This document shows, one piece after another, positions 9,490 to 18,774 of a DNA stretch of 64,000 nucleotides. This stretch comes from AC-32 sp963717725. Its GTDB lineage: Bacteria > Actinomycetota > Thermoleophilia > Gaiellales > Gaiellaceae. The notes under the pieces were generated by a model that saw only the letters and a list, made by a program, of their open reading frames with translations, was not told where the DNA came from and searched no databases. Where the stretch lies: NCBI GenBank assembly GCA_963717725.1, contig CAVQWS010000026.1, forward strand, positions 62,001-126,000, read 5' to 3'. A program made the position numbers and the translations under genes. Each line of letters opens with the position of its first letter. Position 1 is the first letter of the stretch.

Positions 9490-10620
9490 TTATGCGCCCT
9501 TCGGAGTGACCTTGACGGCAGGCTTCTGGTAGTCGCTGCCGTTGACGTCGGTGCCCGCCGCGTCGATCTCGTCGACCGCGTCCTGCGCGAGGTCGGTGCG
9601 GTAGGCGTCGGCCGACGGCGCCTTCTTGATCACGCCGAACTGCTGCGCGATCTTCGCCGTACGGTCATAGGCGGCCTTGTTCATCACGCCGATCCCGTCG
9701 GGAGCCGGCCAGACCAGCGCGTTGATCTCGTTCATCATCCACGTCTGGTGTCCCTTGCCGAGCGTGGGGCCATTGTCGAGCACGATCTGAGTGCACTCGG
9801 CGACGTGGCTGCGGCAGTAGATCCAGCCGCGGAAGCTCGCGGCCAGGAAGCGTTTCGCCGTCTCCTGGTTCTTCGAGTCCTTGATCCAGTCGCCGCGGAC
9901 GAAGACGCCGTCCTCCAACATGCCGGTGCCGGCGTCGTCCATCTTGATCACGTTGATGTCGCTGGGCTGGTAGAGCTTGCCCGTCTTCGGGTTCGTCGAC
10001 TCCAGCACCTGGGCGAGCTCGTTGTACGTCATCGCCGCGGCCGCGTCGACCTGATTGTTCAGGAACAGGTTCATGTCGAACGGCTGGTTGACGATCGTGA
10101 CGTCCTTCTTCGGGTCCATGCCGTTCTTGTTCAGCGCCGCGTAGAGCTCGTTCTCGTTGCCGCAGCACCAGACGCCGACCTTCTTGCCCTTCATCTGGCC
10201 GATCGACGTGATGTTCGAGTCCTTCCACGTCAGCTCGGTCATGCCGCTGCGGTCGAAGACCTGCGCGATGTTGACGAGGTCCTGGCCCTTGTCGCGCGAG
10301 GCCAGCAGGCTGGGCAGCCAGTCGATCCCGAACTCCGCCTGCTTGCCGAGCACGACCTGCTCGGGCGTGATGCTCGGGCCGCCGACCTTGAGGTTGACGT
10401 CGAGATTCTCGTCGTCGTAGTAGCCCTTGGCCTTGGCGGCGTAGTAGCCGGCGAACTGCGCCTGAGTGACCCACTTCAGCTGCAGGGTGACCTTGGCCTT
10501 GGCTCCCCCTTCGCCCTTGTTCGTCTCTCCCGACGACGACTTGCTGCTGCCGCCGCAGCCCGCGGCGAGCGTGCCCACCACCAGCAGGAGCAGCGCCACG
10601 AGCGTGAACCTGCGCTTCAT
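9490..10620 (-). CDS. ABC transporter substrate-binding lipoprotein, THI5/NMT1-like
   Basis: A 376-residue extracellular binding protein. The signal peptide MKRRFTLVALLLLVVGT runs into lipobox LAAGC, followed by a Ser/Gly linker. The mature part opens KVTLQLKWVTQAQFAGYYAAKAKG, typical of the THI5/NMT1 (ThiY-like) class that binds pyrimidine-type ligands, and has the GVWCCGNENELYAAL segment close to the CCCFC-type signature of that group. The ATG at 10620 has AAGGGG upstream. Last gene of a permease-ATPase-permease-binding protein set read leftward. Neighbouring pyrimidine-degradation genes make a pyrimidine, dihydropyrimidine or hydantoin the likely cargo; the thiamine precursor formylaminopyrimidine is the main alternative. 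Confidence 0.88.
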   Translation of the reverse strand: MKRRFTLVALLLLVVGTLAAGCGGSSKSSSGETNKGEGGAKAKVTLQLKWVTQAQFAGYYAAKAKGYYDDENLDVNLKVGGPSITPEQVVLGKQAEFGIDWLPSLLASRDKGQDLVNIAQVFDRSGMTELTWKDSNITSIGQMKGKKVGVWCCGNENELYAALNKNGMDPKKDVTIVNQPFDMNLFLNNQVDAAAAMTYNELAQVLESTNPKTGKLYQPSDINVIKMDDAGTGMLEDGVFVRGDWIKDSKNQETAKRFLAASFRGWIYCRSHVAECTQIVLDNGPTLGKGHQTWMMNEINALVWPAPDGIGVMNKAAYDRTAKIAQQFGVIKKAPSADAYRTDLAQDAVDEIDAAGTDVNGSDYQKPAVKVTPKGA

Positions 10621-10674
10621 CCGTTCCCCTTTCGTGTCGACCTCGATCCGGTTTCGCGCCATTCTGAACCGCTC

Positions 10675-11469
10675 TCACTCAGTCTGGAAGTCCCTGCGCG
10701 AGGGATCCCACGAGGTAGTGAGCCGCTCCGCCGCCGCGACGGCGCCGTAGAAGAGGATCCCAAACGCGCTGGCCAGCACGATCCCGGCCCACGCGACGGT
10801 GAAGTTCGAGTACGCCGATGCGTTCAGGATCGTCACGCCGAGCGCCGTTGTCGGACCGCCGAAGTACTCGCCGACGATCGCCCCGATCATGGAAAGCACG
10901 CTCGCGATCTTGAGTCCGGCGAACATGTGCGGCAGCGAGGCCGGGATCCGTACGCGCCGGAAGATCGAGACCTGGCCGGCGGCGTAGGAGCGCATCAGCT
11001 CGATCGCGCGCGGATCGACCGAGGTCAGCCCGCGCAGCGTGTTGATCATCACCGGGAAGAAACAGAGCACCGCGGCGATCGCCATCTTCGAGAACGGGTT
11101 CAACAGGCCGAACCAGTCGTTGAAGATCGGCGCGAAGGCGATGATCGGGACCGCGTTGGCGGCGACCGCGAACGGCATGAAGGCCGTGCCGAGCCAGCGG
11201 AAGTTCGCGAACAGGAGCGCGCTCAGGATCCCGAGACTTGAGCCCAGTGCGAAGCCGCCGAGCGCCTCCTTGAACGTGTAGATGCCCGCGTGCCAGAGCG
11301 AGCTGCGCTCGTCCCAGAAGGTCTGCGCGATCTCGGTCGGCTTCGGCAGGAGGAAGTCCTGGACGTCGAAGGCGACCACCAGCGCCTGCCAGAGGACGAT
11401 CCCGAGCACGAAGACCAGGAGCGCGGGACCCCAGTCGACCACGCGGCGCTGCAGTGCGACGGCGCTCAC
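10675..11469 (-). CDS. ABC transporter permease (SsuC/ThiX-like), first of two
   Basis: A 264-residue inner-membrane permease with about six helices and the cytoplasmic EAA loop ELMRSYAAGQVSIFRRVRIPASLPHMFAGLKIA that docks the ATPase. The GTG at 11469 overlaps the ATPase stop (GTGA). It pairs with the second permease at 12236; the two are similar in the EAA region (both ELMRSYAA then RVPASLP-like), so they likely form a heterodimeric channel. Substrate is inferred from the binding protein and pathway neighbours. Confidence 0.9.
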   Translation of the reverse strand: MSAVALQRRVVDWGPALLVFVLGIVLWQALVVAFDVQDFLLPKPTEIAQTFWDERSSLWHAGIYTFKEALGGFALGSSLGILSALLFANFRWLGTAFMPFAVAANAVPIIAFAPIFNDWFGLLNPFSKMAIAAVLCFFPVMINTLRGLTSVDPRAIELMRSYAAGQVSIFRRVRIPASLPHMFAGLKIASVLSMIGAIVGEYFGGPTTALGVTILNASAYSNFTVAWAGIVLASAFGILFYGAVAAAERLTTSWDPSRRDFQTE

Positions 11470-12239
11470 GCGACGACCTCGCGCCCGGCCAGCCGCTCGC
11501 GCACCTCGGTGACGAGCTCGAAGAAGCGCGGCTCCTCCCGCGTGCGCGCGGTGCGCGGGTACGGGAGGTCGATCTCGACGATTGCCGACACGCGGCCCGG
11601 CCGGGCAGACATCACGACCACGCGGGTCGAGAGGAAGACCGCCTCGGGAATCGAGTGCGTGACGAAGACGATCGTCGAGCCGCTCGCCTCCCAGATCCGC
11701 AGCAGCTCCATGTTCAGGCGCTCGCGCGTCATCTCGTCGAGCGCGCCGAAAGGCTCGTCCATCAGCAGCAGCGCCGGGTCGAACGAGAGCGCGCGGGCGA
11801 TCGCGACGCGCTGCTGCATCCCGCCCGAGAGCTGCCATGGGTGGTTGTCTTCGAAGCCCTCCAGCTCGACCAGGCCGAGCAGCTCGGTCACGCGCTGCTG
11901 GCGCTTCTCCTTGCTCCAGCGCAGCAGCTCGAGTGGGAGCGCGATGTTCTTCGAGACCGTGCGCCAGTCGTAGAGCACGGCTTCCTGGAAGACGATTCCG
12001 TAGTCGTGGTCGAGCCGCGCACGGTGGGCGGACTTGCCGTTGACCTCGACGGCGCCGTCGGAGGGTTCGATCAGGTCGCCGATGATCCGCAGCATCGTCG
12101 ACTTGCCGCAGCCGGACGGGCCGATCAGCGAGACGAACTCGCGCGGCTGGACGTCGAGGTCGATCCCGTCGAGTGCGGTCACGCCGGCCTTGAACTGCTT
12201 GGAGACGCCCTTGATCGCGACGGCTGGGCCGTCGTTCAT
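11466..12239 (-). CDS. ABC transporter ATP-binding protein (SsuB/ThiZ-like)
   Basis: A 257-residue ATPase that powers the importer. Walker A is GPSGCGKST (about residues 41-49), Q-loop VFQEAVLYDW, signature LSGGMQQR, Walker B LLLMDEPFGALDE, and the switch histidine in FVTHSIPEAV. These features match the nitrate/taurine/thiamine-precursor importer class. It overlaps the neighbouring genes by 4 bases at both ends, so the three transport genes are translationally coupled. Confidence 0.93.
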   Translation of the reverse strand: MNDGPAVAIKGVSKQFKAGVTALDGIDLDVQPREFVSLIGPSGCGKSTMLRIIGDLIEPSDGAVEVNGKSAHRARLDHDYGIVFQEAVLYDWRTVSKNIALPLELLRWSKEKRQQRVTELLGLVELEGFEDNHPWQLSGGMQQRVAIARALSFDPALLLMDEPFGALDEMTRERLNMELLRIWEASGSTIVFVTHSIPEAVFLSTRVVVMSARPGRVSAIVEIDLPYPRTARTREEPRFFELVTEVRERLAGREVVA

Positions 12240-13114
12240 GCGATGTGCTCCGGTGCGCGGCGCAGCACGAGCTTCTCCGCCAGCACGATCGCGCCGAAGA
12301 AGGCGAAGCCGAGCACCGCGCAGACGATGTTCGTCGCCCACAGCCGCTCGGGCCCAGTCGAGTAGTACTGGTTGAAGTTGACGATCGCACCGCCGAGCCC
12401 GTCCTGGATCGAGGCGGGCGTCTCGCCGATGATCGCGCCGACCACGCACGCGGTCGCCGAGATCTTGAGCGCCGAGAAGACGAACGGCAGCGAGGCGGGC
12501 ACCCGGAGCTTCCAAAGCACGGAGCGGCGGTCCGCCGCGTACGAGCGCATCAGCTCCAGGTCGCGCCGATCGGGCGAGAGCAGGCCGCGCAGCGTGTTCA
12601 CAGCGACCGGGAAGAAGGTCAGATAGGCGGCGATCACGGAGACGGCGATCCAGGGCGAGACGCCTTTCTGACCCAGGCCGACGACCACCATCGGCGCGAC
12701 CGCGAGGATCGGCACCGTCTGCGAGACGACGATGTAGGGGAGCAGGCCGCGCCGCACGATCCGCGAGTGCGCGAGCAGCACAGCCAGGCCAAAGCCGATC
12801 GCCGCACCGAGCGCGAAGCCGAGCAGTGCCTCCTTGGCGGTGAAGAGCGCCCAGTGCCACTCGTAGTGGATCAGCGGCGGCCCGCCCGGCTGCAGCGGCT
12901 GCGTGAACGCGTGCAGCATGTCGTGGATGTGCGGCATGTTCACCGCGTTGACGGCGAACGGCCACGTGATCCCGAGCGACTCGCCGATCCAGCGGTAGGC
13001 CTCCCAGAGGCCCCAGAAGACCGCGATCCCGCCGATGACGAGCAGCACCCGTTGTGCGCCGTGCACCGCGCCGATCCTCGGTGTCGTCGTCCGGTCGACG
13101 GCTATCGACGCCAT
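12236..13114 (-). CDS. ABC transporter permease (SsuC/ThiX-like), second of two
   Basis: A 292-residue permease with an N-terminal helix, an extended loop after it (about residues 50-90, rich in His and Pro: NMPHIHDMLHAFTQPLQPGG) and five or six further helices. The EAA loop reads ELMRSYAADRRSVLWKLRVPASLPF. The ATG at 13114 has a TAAGCA box 7 bases upstream, suggesting a leaderless message, and is divergent from the M20 hydrolase gene 45 bases away. First gene of the leftward importer operon. Confidence 0.9.
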   Translation of the reverse strand: MASIAVDRTTTPRIGAVHGAQRVLLVIGGIAVFWGLWEAYRWIGESLGITWPFAVNAVNMPHIHDMLHAFTQPLQPGGPPLIHYEWHWALFTAKEALLGFALGAAIGFGLAVLLAHSRIVRRGLLPYIVVSQTVPILAVAPMVVVGLGQKGVSPWIAVSVIAAYLTFFPVAVNTLRGLLSPDRRDLELMRSYAADRRSVLWKLRVPASLPFVFSALKISATACVVGAIIGETPASIQDGLGGAIVNFNQYYSTGPERLWATNIVCAVLGFAFFGAIVLAEKLVLRRAPEHIA

Positions 13115-13159
13115 TCGCGGATGCTTACCACACTCCGTCGAGCGGGTTAGCATCGCGTC

Positions 13160-14402
13160 GTGCCGCTGGATCCCGCGAGAACCGTCGCTGAGCTGAAGGA
13201 GCTGCGCGAGCTGACGGGCGACGAGAACGGCGCGCAGCGAGTCGCCTGGACGGACACCTGGGCCCAGGCGCGGGACTGGCTGCGCGGGAAGCTCGACGGC
13301 CTGCCGCTCGAGTACGAGCTCGACGAGGCGGGCAACCAGTGGTGGACGCTGCCGGGGCGCGTCGGAGCGGGCGGTGCTGATCGGTGGGCACATCGACTCG
13401 GTGCCGAACGGCGGCTGGCTCGACGGCTGCCTGAACGTGCTGGCCGGGGTCGAGGTGATGCGGCGGCTCGCCGAGGACGGGCAGCCGGCGGCGACGGTGC
13501 GACTCGTGGACTGGGCCGACGAGGAGGGCGCGCGCTTCGGCCGCTCGCTGTTCGGCTCGTCCGCCGCGGGCGGCTCGATGGACGACCAGGACGAGCTGCG
13601 GCAACGGCACGACGCCGACGGGGTGGCCCTGCCCGACGCGCTGCGCGCCCACGGGGTCGAGCTCGACCGGGCGCTGGAGGCGCGCTCGCAGCTGGAGGGG
13701 GCCGCGGCCTACCTCGAGCTGCACATCGAGCAGGGGCCGGTGCTCGAGTCGCTGAACCTGCCGCTCGGCGTCGTGCTCGGGACGTTCGGGGTCGAGCGCC
13801 ACCAGGTCACCTTCCGCGGCCAGGCCGCGCATGCCGGTTCGACGCCGATGGACAAGCGCCGCGACGCGCTCGCCGGTGCGGCGAAGCTCGAGCTCGAGAT
13901 CCGCGAGATCGCCAAGCGCACCGGCGGCGGCGCGGTCTGCACGATGGGCGGCGTCGTCACGCGGCCGGGGATCGTCACCTCGGTGGTCGAGACGGCCGAG
14001 TGCCTGCTCGACCAGCGCCACCTCGATGCGAATCAGCTCGCGGAGATGCTCAGCAACGCCGAGGCCGCGTCGCGGCGGTTCGCGCAGGAGGAGGAGATCG
14101 AGGTCGAGTGGGAGCGGATCTGGAACATCCAGCCGATCCTGTTCGACGAGGGGCTGATCGAGCTCGCCGACGAGTCGATCCGGGAGGTGGCGGGCGAGTC
14201 GCACCGGCTGCCGAGCGGCCCGCTGCACGACGCCGCCGAGGTCGCACGCGCCGGCGTGCCGACGGTGATGGTCTTCGTCCAGAGCCTGCGCGGCCTCTCG
14301 CACACGAAGCTCGAGGACACGAAGGACGAGCACCTCGAGCTGTCCGTGCAGGCGCTCGACCGCCTGGCCGACAAGACGATCGCCCGCGTCGCCGCCGGCT
14401 AG
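13160..14402 (+). pseudogene. M20 N-carbamoyl-beta-alanine/L-amino-acid amidohydrolase, one frameshift
   Basis: Would hydrolyse N-carbamoyl-beta-alanine (or another N-carbamoyl or ureido acid) to the amine, CO2 and ammonia. The N-terminus from GTG 13160 (leaderless: TAGCAT 6 bases upstream) is good family sequence to GNQWWTLPGR; then the frame must shift at about 13361, where one G appears extra in GCGCGTCGG, to continue as SERAVLIGGHIDSVPNGGWLDG. Metal ligands follow: H and D in that block, E in VDWADEEGARFG, H in YLELHIEQGPVLE and the distal H in RGLSHTKLED. Corrected length would be about 413 residues, normal for the family. Either an assembly error or a recent null mutation; everything after the break is intact. 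Confidence 0.88.
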
Positions 14403-14839
14403 AAGAACCGGACGAGCGCCACGCCGGCGGCGAGCAGGAGGACGCCCGCGATGCGACCCGCGCTCAGGCTGTGCTCGCGGTAGAGCACGCCGTAGTGGTC
14501 CAGCAGCACCGAGCAGACCAGCTGCCCGAAGATCACCGCCGCGAACAGGTTCAGCGCGCCGAGCCGTGGCGCGGCCGCCACCGTCGACGCCACGTACCCG
14601 GCTCCGACCGCCCCGCCGAGCCAGCCCCACCAGGGCACGTCGCCGAGGCGCGAGGTGTTGATCACGCCCCTGGTCACGAGCAGCGAGAGCATGAACAACA
14701 CGAGCGTGCCGACCGCGAAGGAGATCATCGAGGCACGGATCGGGCCGCCGACGAAGGTCGCGAGCCGCGCGTTCAACCCGGCCTGCACGGGCAGCGCGGA
14801 ACCGGCGACGAACGCCAGCACGAGGAACACCAAGATCAT
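14399..14839 (-). CDS. DMT-family membrane protein, YdcZ (DUF606) type
   Basis: A 146-residue integral membrane protein with about five helices (MILVFLVLAFVAGSALPVQAG at the start, a central WWGWLGGAVGAGYVAST block, C-terminal AGRIAGVLLLAAGVALVRFF). Length and the early PVQAGLNARL motif fit the small YdcZ/DUF606 branch of drug/metabolite transporters. It converges on the M20 gene with a 4-base overlap. Substrate unknown; a role in exporting or importing a pathway intermediate is only inferred. Confidence 0.8.
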   Translation of the reverse strand: MILVFLVLAFVAGSALPVQAGLNARLATFVGGPIRASMISFAVGTLVLFMLSLLVTRGVINTSRLGDVPWWGWLGGAVGAGYVASTVAAAPRLGALNLFAAVIFGQLVCSVLLDHYGVLYREHSLSAGRIAGVLLLAAGVALVRFF

Positions 14840-14902
14840 GTGCAGGTGGATTTCGGGGCGATATGCTCATCTCCCCTGCCACCGACCGGGGAGGAGGAGC
14901 AC

Positions 14903-15922
14903 ATGCTGAGCTTCGGCGTCACGGCCCTGCCGGATCCGCCGTACACGCGCCTCGTCGAGGTGTTCCAGAACGGCGAGCACAACGGCTTCGAGTACGGCTG
15001 GACCTACGACTCGCACATCCTCTGGCAGGACAGCTACGCGACGCTCCCGATCGCCGCGGTGCAGACCGAGAAGATCAAGCTCGGCCATTGCGTGACCAAT
15101 CCCGGGATCCGCGACCCGACGATCACGGCGAGCTGGTACGCGACGCTGCACGACGTCTCGAACGGCCGCGCCGTGATGGGCATCGGCCGCGGCGACTCCT
15201 CGCGGCGCGTGGTCGGCCTGAAACCGGTCAAGGTGGACGAGTTCGAGCGCCGGCTGGTGATGATCAAGGAGCTGATGAACGGCCGGCCGGTCGAGTGGAA
15301 CGACAAGGAGCTGCAGCTCGAATGGGTGCGCAAGGAGCTGCCGCCGATCCCGATGCAGGTCGCCGGCTACGGGCCGCGCGCGCTCGGTGTCGCCGGCCGC
15401 GTCGGCGACGGCGTGATCATCCAGCTCGCCGACCCGCAGATCATCCAGTGGATCATGGGCACCGCCCGCAAGGCCGCCGAGGAAGCCGGCCGCGACCCGG
15501 CCGCGCTCCAGTGCATCGTCTGCGCGCCGAGCCACGTCACAGACGACCTCGCCGAGGCGCGCGAGCAGGTGCGCTGGTTCCCGGCGATGGTCTCGAATCA
15601 CGTGATGGACTTGATCGAGCGCTACGGCGAGGACTCCGACGAGATCCCGAGCGCGCTGACCGACTTCGTCAAGGCGCGAAAGTTCTACGACTACAAGGAC
15701 CACAGCCGCGTCGGCGCCGCGCACGGCGAGTTCGTCACGGACGAGATCTGCGACCGCTTCTGCGTGCTCGGCAACACCGAGCAGATCACCGAGAAGCTGC
15801 GCGAGCTCGAGGGCATCGGCGTCGACCAGTTCGACATCTACCTGATGACCGAGCGCGCCGACGAGACGCTCGCCGCCTACGGCAGCGACGTGATCCCGCA
15901 GTTCACCGGCGTCGCCGCCTAG
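14903..15922 (+). CDS. luciferase-like (LLM) F420-dependent oxidoreductase
   Basis: A 339-residue TIM-barrel flavin/F420 oxidoreductase: MLSFGVTALPDPPYTRLVEV, then YGWTYDSHILWQDSY, LGHCVTNPGIRDPTITASWYATL and the hallmark GRAVMGIGRGDSSRR. GAGGAGGAG precedes the ATG. It closes the pyrimidine cluster. No dihydropyrimidine dehydrogenase is in view, so this enzyme could perform the uracil/dihydrouracil redox step or act on a related substrate; that is inference. RutA, another member of this superfamily, opens the uracil ring oxidatively, but a RutA-type step would make the neighbouring hydantoinase unnecessary. Confidence 0.88.
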   Translation: MLSFGVTALPDPPYTRLVEVFQNGEHNGFEYGWTYDSHILWQDSYATLPIAAVQTEKIKLGHCVTNPGIRDPTITASWYATLHDVSNGRAVMGIGRGDSSRRVVGLKPVKVDEFERRLVMIKELMNGRPVEWNDKELQLEWVRKELPPIPMQVAGYGPRALGVAGRVGDGVIIQLADPQIIQWIMGTARKAAEEAGRDPAALQCIVCAPSHVTDDLAEAREQVRWFPAMVSNHVMDLIERYGEDSDEIPSALTDFVKARKFYDYKDHSRVGAAHGEFVTDEICDRFCVLGNTEQITEKLRELEGIGVDQFDIYLMTERADETLAAYGSDVIPQFTGVAA

Positions 15923-16956
15923 CGCAGCCGGCGCATCGGCACGAACACGATCCGGCCGGTGTCGCCTGGCCCGCGGAACGCGTAGGCGAGCCCGCTCGGC
16001 TCGAGCTGCACGGCGGTGACCGGCGCGGCCGCGCGCGCACCGAAGATGCTCTTGCCCGTCGTGAGCCGCACGACGTGCACGGTGCGTCCGGCGCTATACG
16101 CGGCCAGGCCGCTGCTGATGTCGAGATGCACCGCGCCGGCCGCACGCCACGTGCGCAGTCGCCGGCCGGAGTGCGAGTTGTAGACCTCGAGCACCGACGT
16201 GTTCGTGAGGACGACGAGGTAGTCGCCGCGCAGCGCCACCTCTTTCGCCGAGCTGGGGACAACCGTCCGCCGCAACTGCGCCCGGGTCGAGTAGATCCCG
16301 ACTGTTCCATCGCTGCGCAGAACCGCGAGCTGTCTGCCATCCGTCGAGCGCGCGGTCATCGTGGCCGCGCCCTGTGCGATGTCGGTCACCCGCGCGCCGA
16401 CCCGCTCCAGGCTGGCGGTGGTGAGCTCGCCATGAGAGTCGGTCGCCCAGTGGTTGACGGCAAGGAACGTGCCCGCGCCGACGAGGCCGCCGAGCCAGTT
16501 GCCCGTGAGGATGCCGCTGACGTCGCCAGTGCGGAAGGCGGACGCGAGCACGCGCTCGCCCGGGTGCGCGACGAGCGTCGCATAGAGGTAGTCGCCGCTC
16601 TCGGAGTTGCCGCCCTGGTTGACGATCCAGGCCACGCGCGAGCCCGCCAGCGCGAGCTCGCGGACGCCGGCGCCGGTGCTGGTGTTGTCGGCGCCGCAGG
16701 TCTGGCGGCCGCTCACGCGCGTCGTCGTCCCGCGGGCGGCGTTCCAGACGTAGACCGTGTTGCAGCGTTTCGGGCTGTACTCGGCGCTGACGTCGTAGGC
16801 GATGCGTGAGCCGTCCATGGCGAGGGCCTCGATCTCGCCGGGCGTCGACTTCTGAAGGATGCGCGGGCCGGTCGCGGCCGAACCGTCGAATGCGACGAGC
16901 AGCAGGCCGGCGGCGGCGAGTGCAGCGGCGGCAGTCCTGGGCGGCGATTGGCTCAC
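15919..16956 (-). CDS. secreted beta-propeller-like protein
   Basis: About 345 residues with a signal peptide (AAAALAAAGLLLVAFDGSAA) and repeated beta-blade-like segments: GSRIAYDVSAEYSPKRCN, AGSRVAWIVNQGGNSES, RGDYLVVLTNTSVLEVYNSHSGRRLRTW. One cysteine pair (C67 and C83, counted from GTG 16956) may form a disulphide. I prefer GTG 16956 because a TAGAAC box sits 6 bases upstream; GTG 16962 is also in frame. It converges on the LLM gene with a 4-base overlap. Probably an extracytoplasmic propeller of unknown ligand. Confidence 0.75.
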   Translation of the reverse strand: MSQSPPRTAAAALAAAGLLLVAFDGSAATGPRILQKSTPGEIEALAMDGSRIAYDVSAEYSPKRCNTVYVWNAARGTTTRVSGRQTCGADNTSTGAGVRELALAGSRVAWIVNQGGNSESGDYLYATLVAHPGERVLASAFRTGDVSGILTGNWLGGLVGAGTFLAVNHWATDSHGELTTASLERVGARVTDIAQGAATMTARSTDGRQLAVLRSDGTVGIYSTRAQLRRTVVPSSAKEVALRGDYLVVLTNTSVLEVYNSHSGRRLRTWRAAGAVHLDISSGLAAYSAGRTVHVVRLTTGKSIFGARAAAPVTAVQLEPSGLAYAFRGPGDTGRIVFVPMRRLR

Positions 16957-17032
16957 GCGCACGTTCTAACGGCACCGCGTGATGGATCTGTAAGACCCGG
17001 GTGAGGGAATCGTGCCGTGTTAGCCTCAAGCG

Positions 17033-17935
17033 GTGACCGGGGCCAGGCGCATCTTCCTCGCGGTGAGCGCGCTGTTGCTCGCCGTGCTCGCGTTCGTAGC
17101 CGCGGGCTGCGGGTCGAGCTCCAACAGCTCGGCCGGCTCGACCTCGACGGCCGCGAGCAGCTGCTCGAACAAGGACGACCTCAACCTCGTCGCCCTCGAC
17201 CAGCTGACGATCGGCACCGACAACCCGGCCTTTCCGCCCTGGTTCGGGGGGACGCCGCACAAACCATGGCAGGTCAGCGACCCGAACAGCGGCGAGGGCT
17301 ACGAGAGCGCCGTCGCCTATGCGGTCGCCAAGCAGCTCGGCTTCGACAAGGCCGGGGTCAAGTGGATCCACGTGCCGTTCGCCAACTCGTACGCGCCGGG
17401 ACCGAAGCCGTTCGACTTCGACATCAACCAGATCTCGTTCACGCCCGCGCGCGCGAAGGTGGTCGACTTCAGCGACTCCTACTACGACGTCAACCAGTCG
17501 GTAGTCGTGAACAAGGGAACGCCGATCGCGTCGGCCACCAGCGTCGCCGCGCTGAAGCCATATGACCTCGGCGCGCAGCTCGGAACGACGAGTTACCAGT
17601 TCATCAAGGACACGATCCAGCCCACGAAGCAGCCGTCGGTCTTCCCGTCCAACACCGGAGCCGTGCAGGCGCTGAAGAACAAGCAGATCGATGGCCTCGT
17701 GGTCGACCTGCCGACGGCCTTCTACGTGACGGCGGTGCAGGTGCCGAACTCAAAGGTGCTCGGCCAGTTCCCGGCCGAGCCGGGTGGGGAGCATTTCGGG
17801 ATGGTCTTCGCGAAGGGCAACTCGCTCCGCGAGTGCGTCAACGACGCGCTGGCAAAGCTCCGTAGCAACGGCACGCTCAAGCAGCTTCAGCAGAAGTGGC
17901 TGGCGAAGGCGACCGGCGCTCCGATCCTGAAGTAG
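17033..17935 (+). CDS. polar amino-acid ABC transporter substrate-binding lipoprotein
   Basis: A 300-residue family 3 solute-binding protein. The signal peptide ends at lipobox VAAGC and a Ser/Thr linker precedes LTIGTDNPAFPPWFGG. Typical blocks are GYESAVAYAVAKQLG, FDFDINQISFTPARAKVVDFSDSYYDV and LRSNGTLKQLQQKWL. The GTG start has TAGCCT 6 bases upstream, indicating a leaderless transcript. First gene of a three-gene importer (binding protein, permease, ATPase). Cargo is probably an amino acid or amine; the sequence does not say which. Confidence 0.92.
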   Translation: MTGARRIFLAVSALLLAVLAFVAAGCGSSSNSSAGSTSTAASSCSNKDDLNLVALDQLTIGTDNPAFPPWFGGTPHKPWQVSDPNSGEGYESAVAYAVAKQLGFDKAGVKWIHVPFANSYAPGPKPFDFDINQISFTPARAKVVDFSDSYYDVNQSVVVNKGTPIASATSVAALKPYDLGAQLGTTSYQFIKDTIQPTKQPSVFPSNTGAVQALKNKQIDGLVVDLPTAFYVTAVQVPNSKVLGQFPAEPGGEHFGMVFAKGNSLRECVNDALAKLRSNGTLKQLQQKWLAKATGAPILK

Positions 17936-18774
17936 AGCGCCGCTCGCGCCTGCTCGGCGGGCTCCACTTCGAAGGCGAAGGCGTACGCGGGGTCGCGATC
18001 GCGCTCCTGAGCACGGCGGTCTTTGTGGCGATCGTGATCGTCGCCGTCACCCAGTCGGCCGGCTGGCCGGAGGTGAAGCGAACGTTCTTCGACTGGGGCG
18101 ACATCTCGAGCTCGTTCCCGGACATCGCCCGCGCCTTCGTCCTGAACGTCAAGATCTTCCTCGTCTGCGAGGTGTTCGTCCTCGTCTTCGCGCTGGTGAT
18201 CGCCGTGCTGCGGAGCCTGCCGGGGCCGGTCTTCTTCCCGCTGCGGGCCCTCGCGGTGATCTACTCCGACCTCGCCCGCGGCGTGCCGACGATTCTCGTG
18301 ATCGCGCTGCTCGGCTTCGGTGCGCCGGCGCTGCAGCTGACCGGCGTGCCGCGCTCGCGGGTCTTCTGGGCCGGCGTCGGCCTGATCCTCGTCTACAGCG
18401 GTTACGTCGCCGAGGTCTATCGCGCCGGAATCGAGTCGGTGCACCCGAGCCAGGAGGCGGCCGCGCGCTCGCTCGGGCTCTCGCGCTTCTTGGCGCTGCG
18501 CCGGGTGATCCTGCCGCAGGCGATCCGGCGGGTGATCCCGCCGTTGCTGAACGACTTCATCGGCCTGCAAAAGGACACGGCGCTCGTCGCCACGCTCGGG
18601 GTGGTCGAGGCGTTCAACCAGTCGATGATCGACTCGGCCGCGACCTTCACGTACGGCGCCTACCTGGCCGCGGCCGTGTTGTTCGTGGCGATCACGATCC
18701 CACTCGCTCGGCTGACCGACTGGCTGATCGCGCGCGACCGGCAGAAGCGCCAGTCGGCCGGCGGCTTCGCATGA
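17896..18774 (+). CDS. polar amino-acid ABC transporter permease
   Basis: A 292-residue HisM/GlnP-type permease with helices at about residues 33-52, 82-106, 123-145, 155-172 and 253-272. The conserved coupling region reads EAAARSLGLSRFLALRRVILPQAIRRVIPPLLNDF and KDTALVATLGVVE follows. The only usable start (GTG 17896) overlaps the binding-protein gene by 40 bases. A 4-base overlap links it to the ATPase gene. It probably homodimerises, since only one permease gene is present. Confidence 0.92.
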   Translation: MAGEGDRRSDPEVERRSRLLGGLHFEGEGVRGVAIALLSTAVFVAIVIVAVTQSAGWPEVKRTFFDWGDISSSFPDIARAFVLNVKIFLVCEVFVLVFALVIAVLRSLPGPVFFPLRALAVIYSDLARGVPTILVIALLGFGAPALQLTGVPRSRVFWAGVGLILVYSGYVAEVYRAGIESVHPSQEAAARSLGLSRFLALRRVILPQAIRRVIPPLLNDFIGLQKDTALVATLGVVEAFNQSMIDSAATFTYGAYLAAAVLFVAITIPLARLTDWLIARDRQKRQSAGGFA

